Shown here piece by piece: positions 54,504 to 63,471 of a DNA stretch of 64,000 bases. The stretch is from positions 1 through 64,000 of the forward strand of contig NZ_CAKUBT010000010.1 of NCBI RefSeq assembly GCF_934643285.1. The letters run 5' to 3'. This stretch comes from an uncultured Ellagibacter sp. GTDB taxonomy: Bacteria; Actinomycetota; Coriobacteriia; Coriobacteriales; Eggerthellaceae. The position numbers and the translations under genes are program-made. Positions within the stretch are counted from its first letter, which is position 1. Each line of letters begins with the position of its first letter. Below the pieces are notes generated by a model. The model worked only from the letters and a program-made list of their open reading frames with translations. It did not search any database and was not told where the DNA came from.

Positions 54504-55442
54504 ATGTCATCGATCATCGTCGTCGGTCACAAAAACCCTGATAACGACGCCATCAGCGCGGCTGTCGGGTATGCATACCTGAAAAACGAACTCGCGCGCC
54601 GCGCGGGCGAAGAGGCAGCATACGAGCCGGTGCGCCTGGGCCCGCTCCCCCCCGAGACCGAGTGGATCATGGGCGAGCGCGGCATCGAGCAGCCCCGGCT
54701 CATCGAGTCGGTTCCCGAGGGCGCTAAGGTAATCCTCGTCGATCACAACGAGTTGCTCCAGTCCGTGGACGGCCTTAACACCGACGACCTCGTTGAAGTT
54801 GTCGACCACCATCGCTTGGGCGGCCTTACCACCGCACAGCCGATTCGCGTGAACGTGAAGCCCGTCGGCTCCACCGCCGCCATCGTCGCGCGCGAGTTCG
54901 AAATCGAGGGCGTGGAGCTTCCCGAGTCCATCGCCGCGCTCCTGCTCGGCGCGATGCTTACCGACACCGTTATCATGAAGTCGCCCACCACGACCGATTT
55001 CGACCGCGACATGATTGCGCGCACGGCCAAGACCTTGGGCGTCGATCCCGTCGAATACGGAATGGACATCTTCAAGTGCCGCTCGAACCCTGCCGAGCTT
55101 CCTATCGACAAGCTGGTGAACGCCGATGCGAAGGAATTCGAACTCAAGAACGGCAACAAGGTCTACATCGGCCAGTTCGAGACCGTCGACCTGAAGGCGG
55201 TGCTCGGCCGCGAAGCTGAGATTCGCGAGGCCATCAAAGCGCTCGTCGCCGAAAAGGGTTACCAGTTCGTGCTGTTCTTCGCGACCGATATCCTCGCCGA
55301 GGGTTCGCAGTTCATCTGCGAGGGCGATACGCAGTTCGTCTCCGACGTGTTCGGCGTGAACTTGAACGACGGCGAAAGCGCCTGGATGCCCGGCGTGCTT
55401 TCCCGCAAGAAGCAGGTCGCGGCTCCCATTCTCGCTGCGTAA
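54504..55442 (+). CDS. ppaC: Manganese-dependent inorganic pyrophosphatase
   Basis: This 312-residue family II pyrophosphatase hydrolyses PPi to phosphate. The DHH-type metal motifs are GHKNPDNDAISAA (residues about 8-20), ILVDHNE and VVDHHRLGG. A C-terminal DHHA2 domain (about 185-305) ends with MPGVLSRKKQVAAPIL, which binds substrate. There is no CBS-domain insertion, so it is the unregulated short form. AAGGAGAG precedes the ATG. Confidence 0.96.
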   Translation: MSSIIVVGHKNPDNDAISAAVGYAYLKNELARRAGEEAAYEPVRLGPLPPETEWIMGERGIEQPRLIESVPEGAKVILVDHNELLQSVDGLNTDDLVEVVDHHRLGGLTTAQPIRVNVKPVGSTAAIVAREFEIEGVELPESIAALLLGAMLTDTVIMKSPTTTDFDRDMIARTAKTLGVDPVEYGMDIFKCRSNPAELPIDKLVNADAKEFELKNGNKVYIGQFETVDLKAVLGREAEIREAIKALVAEKGYQFVLFFATDILAEGSQFICEGDTQFVSDVFGVNLNDGESAWMPGVLSRKKQVAAPILAA

Positions 55443-55483
55443 GAAGGCGCGTCCGCGAAGGTGGATGCTCGCTCTTTTAGCGA

Positions 55484-55532
55484 CAAGGCCCCGATGTCTC
55501 GCGCAAATCCGCGCAGGCGTCGGGGCCTTGTG
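55484..55532 (+). terminator. Hairpin after ppaC
   Basis: ACAAGGCCCCGA (55484-55495) pairs exactly with TCGGGGCCTTGT (55521-55532) around a 25-nt loop that contains a further CGCGCAAATCCGCGC-type pairing. No U-tract follows. Confidence 0.6.
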
Positions 55533-55662
55533 CGTGCGCGAGCGACTTTGACGATATTGGGGCTGTCCCTGCGGGGCGGCCGTTGCAGGGGCGATATTGC
55601 ACAGGCATCTTAGCGCAAACCTGCGGGGCGGTCGCGCCAAGTCCCCGCCACACGTTCGGGCG

Positions 55663-56535
55663 CTATTCCTCCCAACGTTTCGCCACGTAGTCGAGCAGGA
55701 ACTCGTAGAATCGCTGTGCTTCGGAATCCGGGGTGCAGCGGCTCGTCTTCGCAACGATGACATCGCGCGTGAACTCGGTTTCCCGCAGATGGACGAGGCG
55801 GCACGATGCGGGATCGAGGTCGCCCCAGCTGTGGTCGGGCCAAAATCCCACGCCAAGCCCGAGGCCGATCATCTTCTTCACGACGAGGGGATTGTCGCTT
55901 TCAAACGCGATATGCGGCGTGAAGGCGCGCCGCGTGCAGAAGGTGTCGCACACCTCGCGAAAGCGGCGCGAGCCGGCGAGCGCGATGAACCGCTCGCTTG
56001 CGAAGTCGGAAAGCGAGGCGGTTTCCCCAAGCGTGCTGCCTGCGGGAACGGCGATGCCGATGCGCTCGGAGAAAGGCGTCTTCTCGGTGGCGTTCTCCAC
56101 GGTGCTCGAGCCGCGCGGCGTGACGGTTGTCACGATGACATCGCGATGCCGCTCGCGCTCGTCCTGCGTGATCTCGAACGAGACGTGCGGGTTGAGCTCG
56201 CTGTAGGCGGCGATGCCGTCAATGGCTACCCCGGATGCCGCATGGACGCCGACGCGGACCACACCCTGCTCGCCCTGTTGGAAAAGCTGCACGTCGCGCG
56301 TCACGTTCTCGAGGGTTTCCATCGCCGGCTTCACGCGGTCGCGAACGTAGGCGCCGGCGGGGGAGAGGCGGATGCCGCGCCCCGCACGCTCGAATAGGCT
56401 CACGCCGAGCTCCTGCTCGAGCCGGTGGATCGACTGAGAAAGCGCAGGCTGTGCGATGTGGAGCTGCTTGGCCGTGTTGGTCATGTGCTCGCTTTCGGCT
56501 ACGGCGAGGAAGTATTTCAGCTGAAGCAGTTCCAT
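55663..56535 (-). CDS. LysR family transcriptional regulator
   Basis: This 290-residue regulator starts MELLQLKYFLAVAESEHMTN, with the helix-turn-helix through HIAQPALSQSIHRLEQELGVSLFER (split: HIAQPALSQSIH, RLEQELGVSLFER). A periplasmic-binding-like effector domain follows (about 90-290). The second ATG (56535) is chosen because the family normally begins ME and TGGGA is well spaced from it. It diverges from the SemiSWEET-like gene, which is its likeliest target. The effector is unknown. Confidence 0.9.
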   Translation of the reverse strand: MELLQLKYFLAVAESEHMTNTAKQLHIAQPALSQSIHRLEQELGVSLFERAGRGIRLSPAGAYVRDRVKPAMETLENVTRDVQLFQQGEQGVVRVGVHAASGVAIDGIAAYSELNPHVSFEITQDERERHRDVIVTTVTPRGSSTVENATEKTPFSERIGIAVPAGSTLGETASLSDFASERFIALAGSRRFREVCDTFCTRRAFTPHIAFESDNPLVVKKMIGLGLGVGFWPDHSWGDLDPASCRLVHLRETEFTRDVIVAKTSRCTPDSEAQRFYEFLLDYVAKRWEE

Positions 56536-56658
56536 GGGCATCCCAATTCAATAACGGATTACTTATCGGTTTCATCTTAAAGATATATTAGACATTATCA
56601 AGAAGACGCCTACTATAAGCAAAGATATAACGATGCTCGATTCGGGAGATGATTTTCC

Positions 56659-57039
56659 TTGGCGGAAGTGCTTGAAGCTGTCATGCTCATCTGTTTTGGC
56701 CTGTCGTGGCCGATGAATGCGTACAAGAACTACAAGGCGCGTACGGCGGCGGGAACGAGCTGGCAGTTCATCCTGCTCATCACGCTCGGCTATGTTGCCG
56801 GCATTGCCGCGAAGTTCGTGTCCGGCACGATCAACTGGGTGCTTGCCGTGTACTTCATCAATGTGGTGTGCATCGCGGTGAATTGGGCGGTGTACTTCCG
56901 CAATTGCAAGCTCGACGCGGAGCGCGGCATCATCGATGCTGCTGAGTCGCTCAAGGAGCGCCGTGCAAGCCGCGATCGTGCAGTGGCGGCTGCGGAAAAC
57001 GGCTACATCGAAGGGGTTCGTGCAGCAGGCCGCCAATAA
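56659..57039 (+). CDS. SemiSWEET/PQ-loop-like small membrane protein
   Basis: This 126-residue protein has three predicted helices (about residues 5-20, 35-53, 60-80) and a basic helical tail (about 90-126). The GLSWPMNAYKNYKARTAAG segment followed by SWQFILLITLGY resembles the PQ-loop repeat of SemiSWEET sugar transporters, with PM in place of PQ. If real, it would dimerise to move small solutes. The start is TTG 56659 with GGGAGATG upstream. It diverges from the LysR gene across 123 AT-rich base pairs. Confidence 0.75.
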   Translation: MAEVLEAVMLICFGLSWPMNAYKNYKARTAAGTSWQFILLITLGYVAGIAAKFVSGTINWVLAVYFINVVCIAVNWAVYFRNCKLDAERGIIDAAESLKERRASRDRAVAAAENGYIEGVRAAGRQ

Positions 57040-57142
57040 CGAGGTGCCGAGGCCCTCTTCGGAGCGAGCGCACGCGCCCAAACCAACTGCATACTTCCAG
57101 CGAGCCGTTGCTTCCATCCCTATCACGGCTCGCAGCTTCACG

Positions 57143-57168
57143 GGGCGCCTTCCCTCAGGCGCCCTTTT
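57143..57168 (+). terminator. Terminator after the SemiSWEET-like gene
   Basis: GGGCGCCT (57143-57150) pairs with AGGCGCCC (57157-57164) around a 6-nt loop, and TTTT follows. Confidence 0.8.
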
Positions 57169-57431
57169 CCGCATAAGGGTCCGAGTTATGCCGGGCTGCT
57201 CGAGAAAAGCAAGGAAGGTGTCGCCTCGTCGGAAGTTGCGCTGGAGAATTATGGAGAAGAAAAGGAGACGGCACCCAAGCGAGGAGGCACCGACGCGGCA
57301 ATTGCCCCGAAAGCGCTCGCGAGACAGCTTCTTCAAGTTGTGTTTTGCCAGCTCACAGCAACCTGTCTGCATGATGTCCCACCCTGTGCGCCGTTTACCC
57401 TAGGGGATAGACACACCCGGGTGCGTGGCGT

Positions 57432-57460
57432 TTGACAAGCTGGTGTTCGAGCCGTATAGT
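57432..57460 (+). promoter_or_regulatory. Strong sigma-A promoter of the str operon
   Basis: A perfect TTGACA (57432-57437) and TATAGT (57455-57460) are separated by 17 bp. This is the best consensus promoter in the window, as expected for ribosomal protein and elongation factor genes. Confidence 0.88.
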
Positions 57461-57625
57461 ACCAACTCGCGCCGCATTGCGGCGTGTATTTTCGTGTGCG
57501 CAACAGCTGAGCGTACATGAAAATGGGGGAGCGCCTCGCACGCGGGGCAATCCCAGCAGGCATATGGTTTTCGCAGCCACATGGTCAGGTTGCGCGAAGC
57601 CAGGTAGTAAAGAAGGAGAAGGAAC

Positions 57626-57997
57626 TTGCCTACTATTAATCAGTTGGTCCGCAAGGGCCGCAAGACGGCTGTCGCCAAGTCCAAGACGCCGGCGCTCAAG
57701 GGCAACCCGCAGAAGCGTGGCGTGTGCACCCGTGTGTACACCACCACGCCGAAGAAGCCGAACTCGGCTCTTCGTAAGGTTTGCCGTGTCCGCCTCGTCA
57801 ACGGCATGGAAGTAACGGCCTACATCCCCGGCGAAGGTCACAACCTCCAGGAGCACTCCATGGTGCTTATCCGCGGTGGTCGTGTTAAGGACCTTCCTGG
57901 TGTCCGTTACAAGGTCATCCGCGCTGCTCTCGACTGCGCTGCAGTCGACAAGCGCAAGCAGGCTCGCAGCCGCTATGGCGCCAAGCGCCCGAAATAA
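57626..57997 (+). CDS. rpsL: 30S ribosomal protein S12
   Basis: This 123-residue decoding-centre protein begins [13 protein letters not shown]. The start is TTG 57626 after AAGGAGAAGG. Conserved loops [12 protein letters not shown] and [24 protein letters not shown] are intact. K43 and K88, where streptomycin-resistance substitutions arise, are both lysine, so it is the sensitive wild-type form. It is the first gene of rpsL-rpsG-fusA behind a consensus promoter. Confidence 0.97.
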   Translation: MPTINQLVRKGRKTAVAKSKTPALKGNPQKRGVCTRVYTTTPKKPNSALRKVCRVRLVNGMEVTAYIPGEGHNLQEHSMVLIRGGRVKDLPGVRYKVIRAALDCAAVDKRKQARSRYGAKRPK

Positions 57998-58089
57998 GTA
58001 AACCGCTAAGTCGCGCGGGCCAGAAAAGAAAGGCCTAATGGGAGGCAAGGAAGCCCCCTCGAAGCGCGCAGGAAAGAAGGAGTTACCCA

Positions 58090-58560
58090 ATGCCGCGTCG
58101 TGCAGCAGCAGTCCGTCGTGAAACTCAGCCGGACGCAAAGTACAACAATCGTCTCGTCACCCAGCTGATCAACAAGATCATGCTCGATGGCAAGAAGTCC
58201 ATCGCCGAGGGCATCGTCTATGGTGCTTTCGGCATCGTCGAGGAGAAGTCCGGCCAGGATCCCCTGTCCGTCTTCAAGAAGGCCATGGACAACGTTCGCC
58301 CCACGCTCGAGGTCAAGCCGAAGCGTGTCGGCGGCGCAACCTACCAGGTGCCGATGGAGGTCAACTCCCGTCGCGCCACCACGCTCGCCATCCGCTGGAT
58401 CGTAGACTTCTCGCGCAAGCGCAAGGAGCACACCATGAAGCAGCGCCTCGCTGCAGAAATCATGGACGCAGCCGAGAACACCGGCGCTTCCGTCAAGAAG
58501 CGTGAGGACCTCTACAAGATGGCCGAGTCCAACCGTGCGTTCTCGCACTACCGCTTCTAG
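58090..58560 (+). CDS. rpsG: 30S ribosomal protein S7
   Basis: This 156-residue protein nucleates the 30S head. It begins [19 protein letters not shown], with [21 protein letters not shown] and the C-terminal [20 protein letters not shown], all standard. AGAAAGGAG lies upstream of the ATG. Placement 92 bp after rpsL and 13 bp before fusA is the classical str operon order. Confidence 0.97.
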   Translation: MPRRAAAVRRETQPDAKYNNRLVTQLINKIMLDGKKSIAEGIVYGAFGIVEEKSGQDPLSVFKKAMDNVRPTLEVKPKRVGGATYQVPMEVNSRRATTLAIRWIVDFSRKRKEHTMKQRLAAEIMDAAENTGASVKKREDLYKMAESNRAFSHYRF

Positions 58561-58573
58561 GTCGTGAGGGAAC

Positions 58574-60679
58574 ATGGCTAAGACTAACGACCTGAAGCTC
58601 ACTCGTAACTTCGGCATCATGGCCCACATCGATGCCGGTAAGACGACCACTACCGAGCGAATCCTTTACTACACTGGCAAGACCCACAAGATCGGCGAGG
58701 TGCATGATGGCGCCGCGACGATGGACTGGATGGTGCAGGAGCAGGAGCGCGGCGTGACCATCACCGCTGCTGCTACCACCTGCTTCTGGAAGAAGGATGG
58801 CGAGACCTATCGCTTCCAGATCATCGACACCCCGGGCCACGTGGACTTCACCGCCGAGGTTGAGCGCTCCCTGCGCGTTCTCGACGGCACCGTCGCCGTG
58901 TTCGACGCCGTTGCCGGCGTTCAGCCGCAGTCCGAGACCGTTTGGCGTCAGGCCGAGCGCTACGGTGTTCCCCGCATCGCGTTCATCAACAAGTACGACC
59001 GCGTTGGCGCCGACTTCCTCCATGCGATCCAGACCATGAAAGATCGCTTGGGCGCGAAGGCAGTTGCTGCACAGCTCCCGATGGGCGCTGAGGACAACTT
59101 CTGGGGCGTCATCGACCTTGTCACCATGACCGCATGGGACTTCAAGGCAGACGACAAGGGCATGACCTACCCTGAGCCCATGGACGAGATCCCTGCCGAG
59201 TTCAAGGATGACGCCGAGCTGTACCATCAGGAGCTCCTCGAGGCTGCCGCCGACTGCGACGACGACCTCATGGAGAAGGTCCTCATGGAAGAGGAAGTCT
59301 CCGTCGAAGAGCTGAAGGCTGCCCTGCGCAAGGGCGTCATCGCCTGCAAGATCAACCCCGTGTTCGTGGGCTCCGCCTACAAGAACAAGGGCGTGCAGGA
59401 ACTCCTCGACGCCGTTGTCGACTACCTCCCGGCTCCGATCGACGTTCCCGCCATCAAGGGCACCAACCCCGAGACCGGCGAGGAAGATGAGCGCCCGAGC
59501 GATCCGAAGGCCCCGTTTGCGGCCCTCGCGTTCAAGATCATGACCGACCCGTTCGTCGGCAAGCTCACCTACCTGCGCGTGTACTCCGGCCATCTGGACG
59601 CTGGTTCCTACGTGTCCAACGCCACCAAGGATAAGAAAGAGCGCATCGGCCGCCTGCTTCAGATGCACTCCAACCAGCGCGTTGACATCGACGCCTGCTC
59701 CGCTGGCGATATCGTCGCCGTCGTTGGCCTGAAGAACACGACCACGGGCGACACGCTGTGCGAGGAAGACGCGCCGATCATCCTCGAGTCCATGGAATTC
59801 GCCGACCCCGTTATCGACGTTGCTGTCGAGCCGAAGACCAAGGCCGACCAGACCAAGATGGAGATCGCACTCCAGAAGCTGGCAGAAGAGGACCCGACGT
59901 TCCGCGTGTCGACCAACCATGAGACCGGCCAGACCATCATCGCCGGCATGGGCGAGCTTCACCTCGAGATCATCGTTGACCGTCTTCTGCGCGAGTTCAA
60001 GGTCGAGGCGAACGTTGGTAAGCCGCAGGTTGCCTACCGCGAGCGTCCGGGCCACGAAGTGCTCAACGCCGAGGGCAAGTTCGTCCGCCAGTCCGGTGGT
60101 CGCGGCCAGTACGGCCATGCGGTCATCAACATGTATCCGCAGGAAGCCGGCAAGGGCTACGAGTTCGAGAACAAGATCGTCGGCGGCGTCGTGCCGAAGG
60201 AGTACATTCCTTCCATCGACAAGGGCATCCAGGAAGCTCTCAACACGGGCGTTCTGGCTGGTTACCCCGTCGAGGACGTTCGCGTCGAGCTCATCGACGG
60301 TTCTTACCACGACGTCGACTCTTCCGAAGCTGCATTCAAGGTCGCAGGCTCCATGGCGATCAAGGACGCGCTGCGCAAGTCTGACCCGGTCATCCTCGAG
60401 CCGGTCATGTCCGTCGAGGTTGAAACCCCCGAGGAGTACATGGGCTTCGTCATGGGTGACATCCCGAGCCGCCGCGGCATGATCTGCGGCCAGGAAGCAC
60501 GTGGCAACGCCGTCGTCATCTCCGCGAAGGTTCCGCTGGGCGAGATGTTCGGCTATGCAACCGACCTGCGCTCCGGCACCCAGGGCCGTGCGACGTACAC
60601 GATGCAGTTCGCGTCCTACGAGCCGGTTCCGAAGAGCGTGTCCGAAGAGATTATCAGCAAGGCTGGCGGCAACGCGTAA
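58574..60679 (+). CDS. fusA: Elongation factor G
   Basis: This 701-residue translational GTPase drives ribosomal translocation. G1 is AHIDAGKT (17-24), G3 DTPGHVDF and G4 NKYD (NKxD). Domain IV contains the [12 protein letters not shown] loop ([12 protein letters not shown]). It follows rpsG by 13 bp. In most bacteria tuf would come next, but here rpsJ starts only 36 bp downstream, so EF-Tu must be encoded elsewhere. Confidence 0.97.
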   Translation: MAKTNDLKLTRNFGIMAHIDAGKTTTTERILYYTGKTHKIGEVHDGAATMDWMVQEQERGVTITAAATTCFWKKDGETYRFQIIDTPGHVDFTAEVERSLRVLDGTVAVFDAVAGVQPQSETVWRQAERYGVPRIAFINKYDRVGADFLHAIQTMKDRLGAKAVAAQLPMGAEDNFWGVIDLVTMTAWDFKADDKGMTYPEPMDEIPAEFKDDAELYHQELLEAAADCDDDLMEKVLMEEEVSVEELKAALRKGVIACKINPVFVGSAYKNKGVQELLDAVVDYLPAPIDVPAIKGTNPETGEEDERPSDPKAPFAALAFKIMTDPFVGKLTYLRVYSGHLDAGSYVSNATKDKKERIGRLLQMHSNQRVDIDACSAGDIVAVVGLKNTTTGDTLCEEDAPIILESMEFADPVIDVAVEPKTKADQTKMEIALQKLAEEDPTFRVSTNHETGQTIIAGMGELHLEIIVDRLLREFKVEANVGKPQVAYRERPGHEVLNAEGKFVRQSGGRGQYGHAVINMYPQEAGKGYEFENKIVGGVVPKEYIPSIDKGIQEALNTGVLAGYPVEDVRVELIDGSYHDVDSSEAAFKVAGSMAIKDALRKSDPVILEPVMSVEVETPEEYMGFVMGDIPSRRGMICGQEARGNAVVISAKVPLGEMFGYATDLRSGTQGRATYTMQFASYEPVPKSVSEEIISKAGGNA

Positions 60680-60715
60680 GGCGCGGCTGCGACAAGCTTA
60701 ATGGAGGTAAGATAA

Positions 60716-61024
60716 GTGGCTAATCAGAAGATTCGCATCCGCTTGAAGGGGTACGATCATGAGATCGTGGATCAGTCCACCAAGCTCATCGTCGATACCG
60801 CGCAGAAGACGGGTGCCAAGGTGTCCGGTCCTATTCCGCTGCCGACGGAGCGCAACATGTATTGCGTCGTCAAGGGCCCGCACGTCGACAAGGATTCCCG
60901 CGAGCAGTTCGAGATGCGCACCCACAAGCGCCTCATCGACATCCTGGAGCCGACCCCGAACACGGTCGACTCCCTGATGCGTCTCGATCTCCCGGCCGGC
61001 GTCGACATCGAGATCAAGCTGTAA
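60716..61024 (+). CDS. rpsJ: 30S ribosomal protein S10
   Basis: This 102-residue protein (also NusE, the antitermination partner of NusB) begins at GTG 60716 after [22 protein letters not shown] and the [14 protein letters not shown] and [10 protein letters not shown] stretches are universal. It normally leads the S10 operon. Here it follows fusA directly and shares its transcript. Confidence 0.97.
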   Translation: MANQKIRIRLKGYDHEIVDQSTKLIVDTAQKTGAKVSGPIPLPTERNMYCVVKGPHVDKDSREQFEMRTHKRLIDILEPTPNTVDSLMRLDLPAGVDIEIKL

Positions 61025-61038
61025 GGGGGCTCTTTTAA

Positions 61039-61659
61039 ATGATTAATGCAATCTTTGGCAAGAAGATCGGCATGACGCAGATCTTCGCTGAGAACGAAAC
61101 CGTCGTTCCCGTTACCGTTATCCAGGCTGAGCCGAACAAGGTCTGCCAGGTGAAGACGAAGGCTACGGACGGTTACGAAGCTGTTCAGTTGGGCTTCGGC
61201 GCAATCAAGCCGAAGAAGGTCAACAAGCCGATGGCGGGCCATTTCGAGAAGCTCGGCACCGAGCCTGTTCGTTACCTGCGCGAGGTTCGCGTCGAGGACG
61301 CAAGCGAGTACAAGACGGGCGACCTGCAGACCGTCGCGGCATTTGCCGACGTGAAGAAGGTCGACGTCACCGGCACTTCCAAGGGCAAGGGCTTCGCTGG
61401 CGTCATCAAGCGCTACGGCTTTGCCGGCGGCCCTGGCGGACACGGTGCGCACTTCCATCGCGCTCCCGGTTCGGTTGGCCAGTGCGCAACCCCGTCCCGC
61501 GTCTTCAAGGGCGTTCGCATGCCGGGTCACATGGGCTGTGACACGGTGACCGTCCGCAACCTCGAGGTCGTTCGCATCGATGAGGAGCAGAACCTCATCC
61601 TCGTCAAGGGTGGTATCCCGGGCGGCAAGAACGGCATCGTGCGCGTGCGCATGGCGTAG
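61039..61659 (+). CDS. rplC: 50S ribosomal protein L3
   Basis: This 206-residue protein begins [15 protein letters not shown], with the long loop [16 protein letters not shown] reaching toward the peptidyl transferase centre and [16 protein letters not shown], both standard. It is the second gene of the S10 group, 14 bp after rpsJ, and precedes rplD. Confidence 0.97.
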   Translation: MINAIFGKKIGMTQIFAENETVVPVTVIQAEPNKVCQVKTKATDGYEAVQLGFGAIKPKKVNKPMAGHFEKLGTEPVRYLREVRVEDASEYKTGDLQTVAAFADVKKVDVTGTSKGKGFAGVIKRYGFAGGPGGHGAHFHRAPGSVGQCATPSRVFKGVRMPGHMGCDTVTVRNLEVVRIDEEQNLILVKGGIPGGKNGIVRVRMA

Positions 61660-61690
61660 TTAGTAACGAAGATTAGGAGCTGCATTACAT

Positions 61691-62314
61691 ATGGCAACGA
61701 TTGATATCAAGGACGCGAAGGGTGAGAAGACCGGCACTGCCGAGCTCAATCCTTCCGTGTTCGGCATCGAGCCGAACGTCCCGGTCATGCACCTTGCGGT
61801 CCGCGCGCAGCGCGCTTCGTGGCGCCAGGGCACGCATGACACCAAGACCCGTGGCGAGGTTCGTGGCGGCGGCAAGAAGCCGTGGCGCCAGAAGGGCACT
61901 GGCCGCGCTCGTCAGGGCACCATCCGCGCACCTCAATGGGCTGGCGGCGGCACCGTGTTCGGTCCGCATCCCCGCTCCTACGAGATGAAGGTGAACAAGA
62001 AGGAGATCAAGCTCGCGATGCGCTCTGCGCTTTCCGCGAAGCTCGCCGACAACCAGCTCATGGTCGTCGCTGATTGGAACTTCGAGAAGCCCTGCACCAA
62101 GGACGCCGTTGCTGCCCTGAAGGCGCTCGGCATCGAGGGTCGCGCGACGCTCGTGATCGGCAACGAGGACATCAACACCTACAAGTCCTTCCGCAACATC
62201 CCGACCGTCACCATCGTCCCGGTGTGCATGATCAACACCTACGACTTCTTGGACAACAAGATGCTCGTGCTGACTGAGTCCACCCTGGCCCGCATCGAGG
62301 AGGTGCTTGCATAA
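61691..62314 (+). CDS. rplD: 50S ribosomal protein L4
   Basis: This 207-residue protein lines the exit tunnel through its long loop: TRGEVRGGGKKPWRQKGTGR, then ARQGTIRAPQWAGGG (about residues 55-90), the macrolide-facing region. In E. coli L4 autoregulates the S10 operon. Its stop codon directly abuts the ATG of rplW. Confidence 0.96.
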   Translation: MATIDIKDAKGEKTGTAELNPSVFGIEPNVPVMHLAVRAQRASWRQGTHDTKTRGEVRGGGKKPWRQKGTGRARQGTIRAPQWAGGGTVFGPHPRSYEMKVNKKEIKLAMRSALSAKLADNQLMVVADWNFEKPCTKDAVAALKALGIEGRATLVIGNEDINTYKSFRNIPTVTIVPVCMINTYDFLDNKMLVLTESTLARIEEVLA

Positions 62315-62599
62315 ATGAAGGATCCTCGCGAGGTTATCATCCGCCCCGTCATCACGGAGCACAGCTACGACATGATGGAGAAGAACACCTACACCTTCGA
62401 GGTCGCCAAGACCTCCAACAAGGTTGAGATCCGTCAGGCAGTTGAGGCCATCTTCAACGTGACGGTGACCAAGGTGAACACCCTGAACGTGAAGTCCAAG
62501 CCGAAGCGCATGCGCGGTGCGGCTGGCCGTACCCGTACGTGGAAGAAGGCCATGGTCACGCTCAAGGAAGGCGATTCCATCGAGCTGTTCAACGCCTAG
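62315..62599 (+). CDS. rplW: 50S ribosomal protein L23
   Basis: This 94-residue protein sits at the tunnel exit and docks trigger factor and SRP. It begins DPREVIIRPVITEHSYDMME, with YTFEVAKTSNKVEIRQAVE and KPKRMRGAAGRT. It starts immediately after the rplD stop. Unusually, rplB does not follow. A strong terminator lies 34 bp downstream and the next gene is an ABC ATPase. Confidence 0.97.
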   Translation: MKDPREVIIRPVITEHSYDMMEKNTYTFEVAKTSNKVEIRQAVEAIFNVTVTKVNTLNVKSKPKRMRGAAGRTRTWKKAMVTLKEGDSIELFNA

Positions 62600-62632
62600 A
62601 GTCCTATCTCTGAGCGATTGACGCCTGCTACG

Positions 62633-62663
62633 AAGCCCCAGGTTATTTGACCTGGGGCTTTTT
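62633..62663 (+). terminator. Strong intrinsic terminator after rplW
   Basis: AAGCCCCAGGT (62633-62643) pairs perfectly with ACCTGGGGCTT (62650-62660) around a 6-nt loop, followed by TTTCTTTCTC. It closes the ribosomal protein transcript. Confidence 0.92.
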
Positions 62664-62729
62664 CTTTCTCGACGCCCGCTATCCTTTGCTCTTGACCAAC
62701 CTCGAGCGCGTTTAACGGTGAGGTTTCGC

Positions 62730-62735
62730 TATAAT
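62730..62735 (+). promoter_or_regulatory. -10 element for the second ABC ATPase operon
   Basis: A perfect TATAAT lies 32 bp before the ATG at 62767. No good -35 is seen at standard spacing. Confidence 0.5.
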
Positions 62736-62766
62736 GGGACAAACGACGATATTTCGAGGAGTCCGC

Positions 62767-63468
62767 ATGGCGTTTATCGAGTTCCGCGATGTTCGCAAAA
62801 TCTATCAGATGGGCGAGGTTGAGGTCGCCGCTGTCGACGGTATGTCGTTCACCGTCGAAAAAGGCGAGTTCGTCGTCGTGGTCGGGCCCTCGGGCTCGGG
62901 TAAGACCACGCTTTTGAACATGCTCGGCGGCATGGATTCCTGCACGTCGGGCACGATTATGCTCGACGGGCGCGAGGTGAGCTCGTTCGACGAGAAGGAG
63001 CTCACGTATTATCGCCGTTACGACATCGGCTTTGTGTTCCAGTTCTACAACCTCGTGCAGAACCTGACGGCGCTCGAGAACGTTGAGCTCGCAAGCCAGA
63101 TTTGCACTGACCCTCTCGATGCCGCTGAAGTCCTTGCCGAAGTGGGCCTCTCTCATCGCATCGACAACTTCCCCTCGCAGCTCTCGGGCGGCGAACAGCA
63201 GCGCGTCGCTATTGCCCGCGCCCTCGCAAAGAACCCGAAGGTGCTTTTGGCCGATGAGCCCACGGGCGCCCTCGACTATAAGACGGGCAAGGCGATCCTA
63301 AAGCTTTTGCAGGACACGTGCGCGAACACGGGCAAGACTGTCGTGCTCATCACGCACAATTCCGCGTTCACCGACATCGCCGACCGCGTGATTCATATCC
63401 GCGAGGGCAAGGTTGCCGCCGTGGAGCAAAACGCCCATCCCGCCTCCGCTGAAACGATTGAGTGGTAG
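62767..63468 (+). CDS. ABC transporter ATP-binding protein, MacB/LolD type
   Basis: This 233-residue ATPase has Walker A GPSGSGKT (about residues 40-47), Q-loop FQFYNL, signature LSGGEQQR and Walker [13 protein letters not shown] with ITHN as the switch. This places it with the FtsX-partner ATPases, like the one at 6430-7146. ATG 62767 follows GAGGAG. An in-frame ATG at 62734 overlaps the -10 element and is rejected. A permease gene starts 4 bp after its stop. Confidence 0.93.
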   Translation: MAFIEFRDVRKIYQMGEVEVAAVDGMSFTVEKGEFVVVVGPSGSGKTTLLNMLGGMDSCTSGTIMLDGREVSSFDEKELTYYRRYDIGFVFQFYNLVQNLTALENVELASQICTDPLDAAEVLAEVGLSHRIDNFPSQLSGGEQQRVAIARALAKNPKVLLADEPTGALDYKTGKAILKLLQDTCANTGKTVVLITHNSAFTDIADRVIHIREGKVAAVEQNAHPASAETIEW

Positions 63469-63471
63469 CCG

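Larger units (their letters stand above)
57040..57625. other. Long non-coding region with terminator and rpsL promoter
   Basis: After the SemiSWEET-like gene comes a terminator (57143-57168). The stretch 57180-57430 keeps an open frame in register with that gene but has no start codon and no recognisable product. The rpsL promoter and a leader of about 160 nt complete the gap. Confidence 0.6.

Noticed and set aside
57189..57403. Short basic ORF (about 71 codons, MPGCSRKARK...)
   Set aside because: It has no ribosome binding site and random-looking Arg/Lys/Pro content, and a different frame of the same stretch looks more coding-like. There is no supporting context.
58493..60310. 605-codon antisense ORF across fusA
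   Set aside because: It fully overlaps the certain EF-G gene in the opposite strand and shows no domain.
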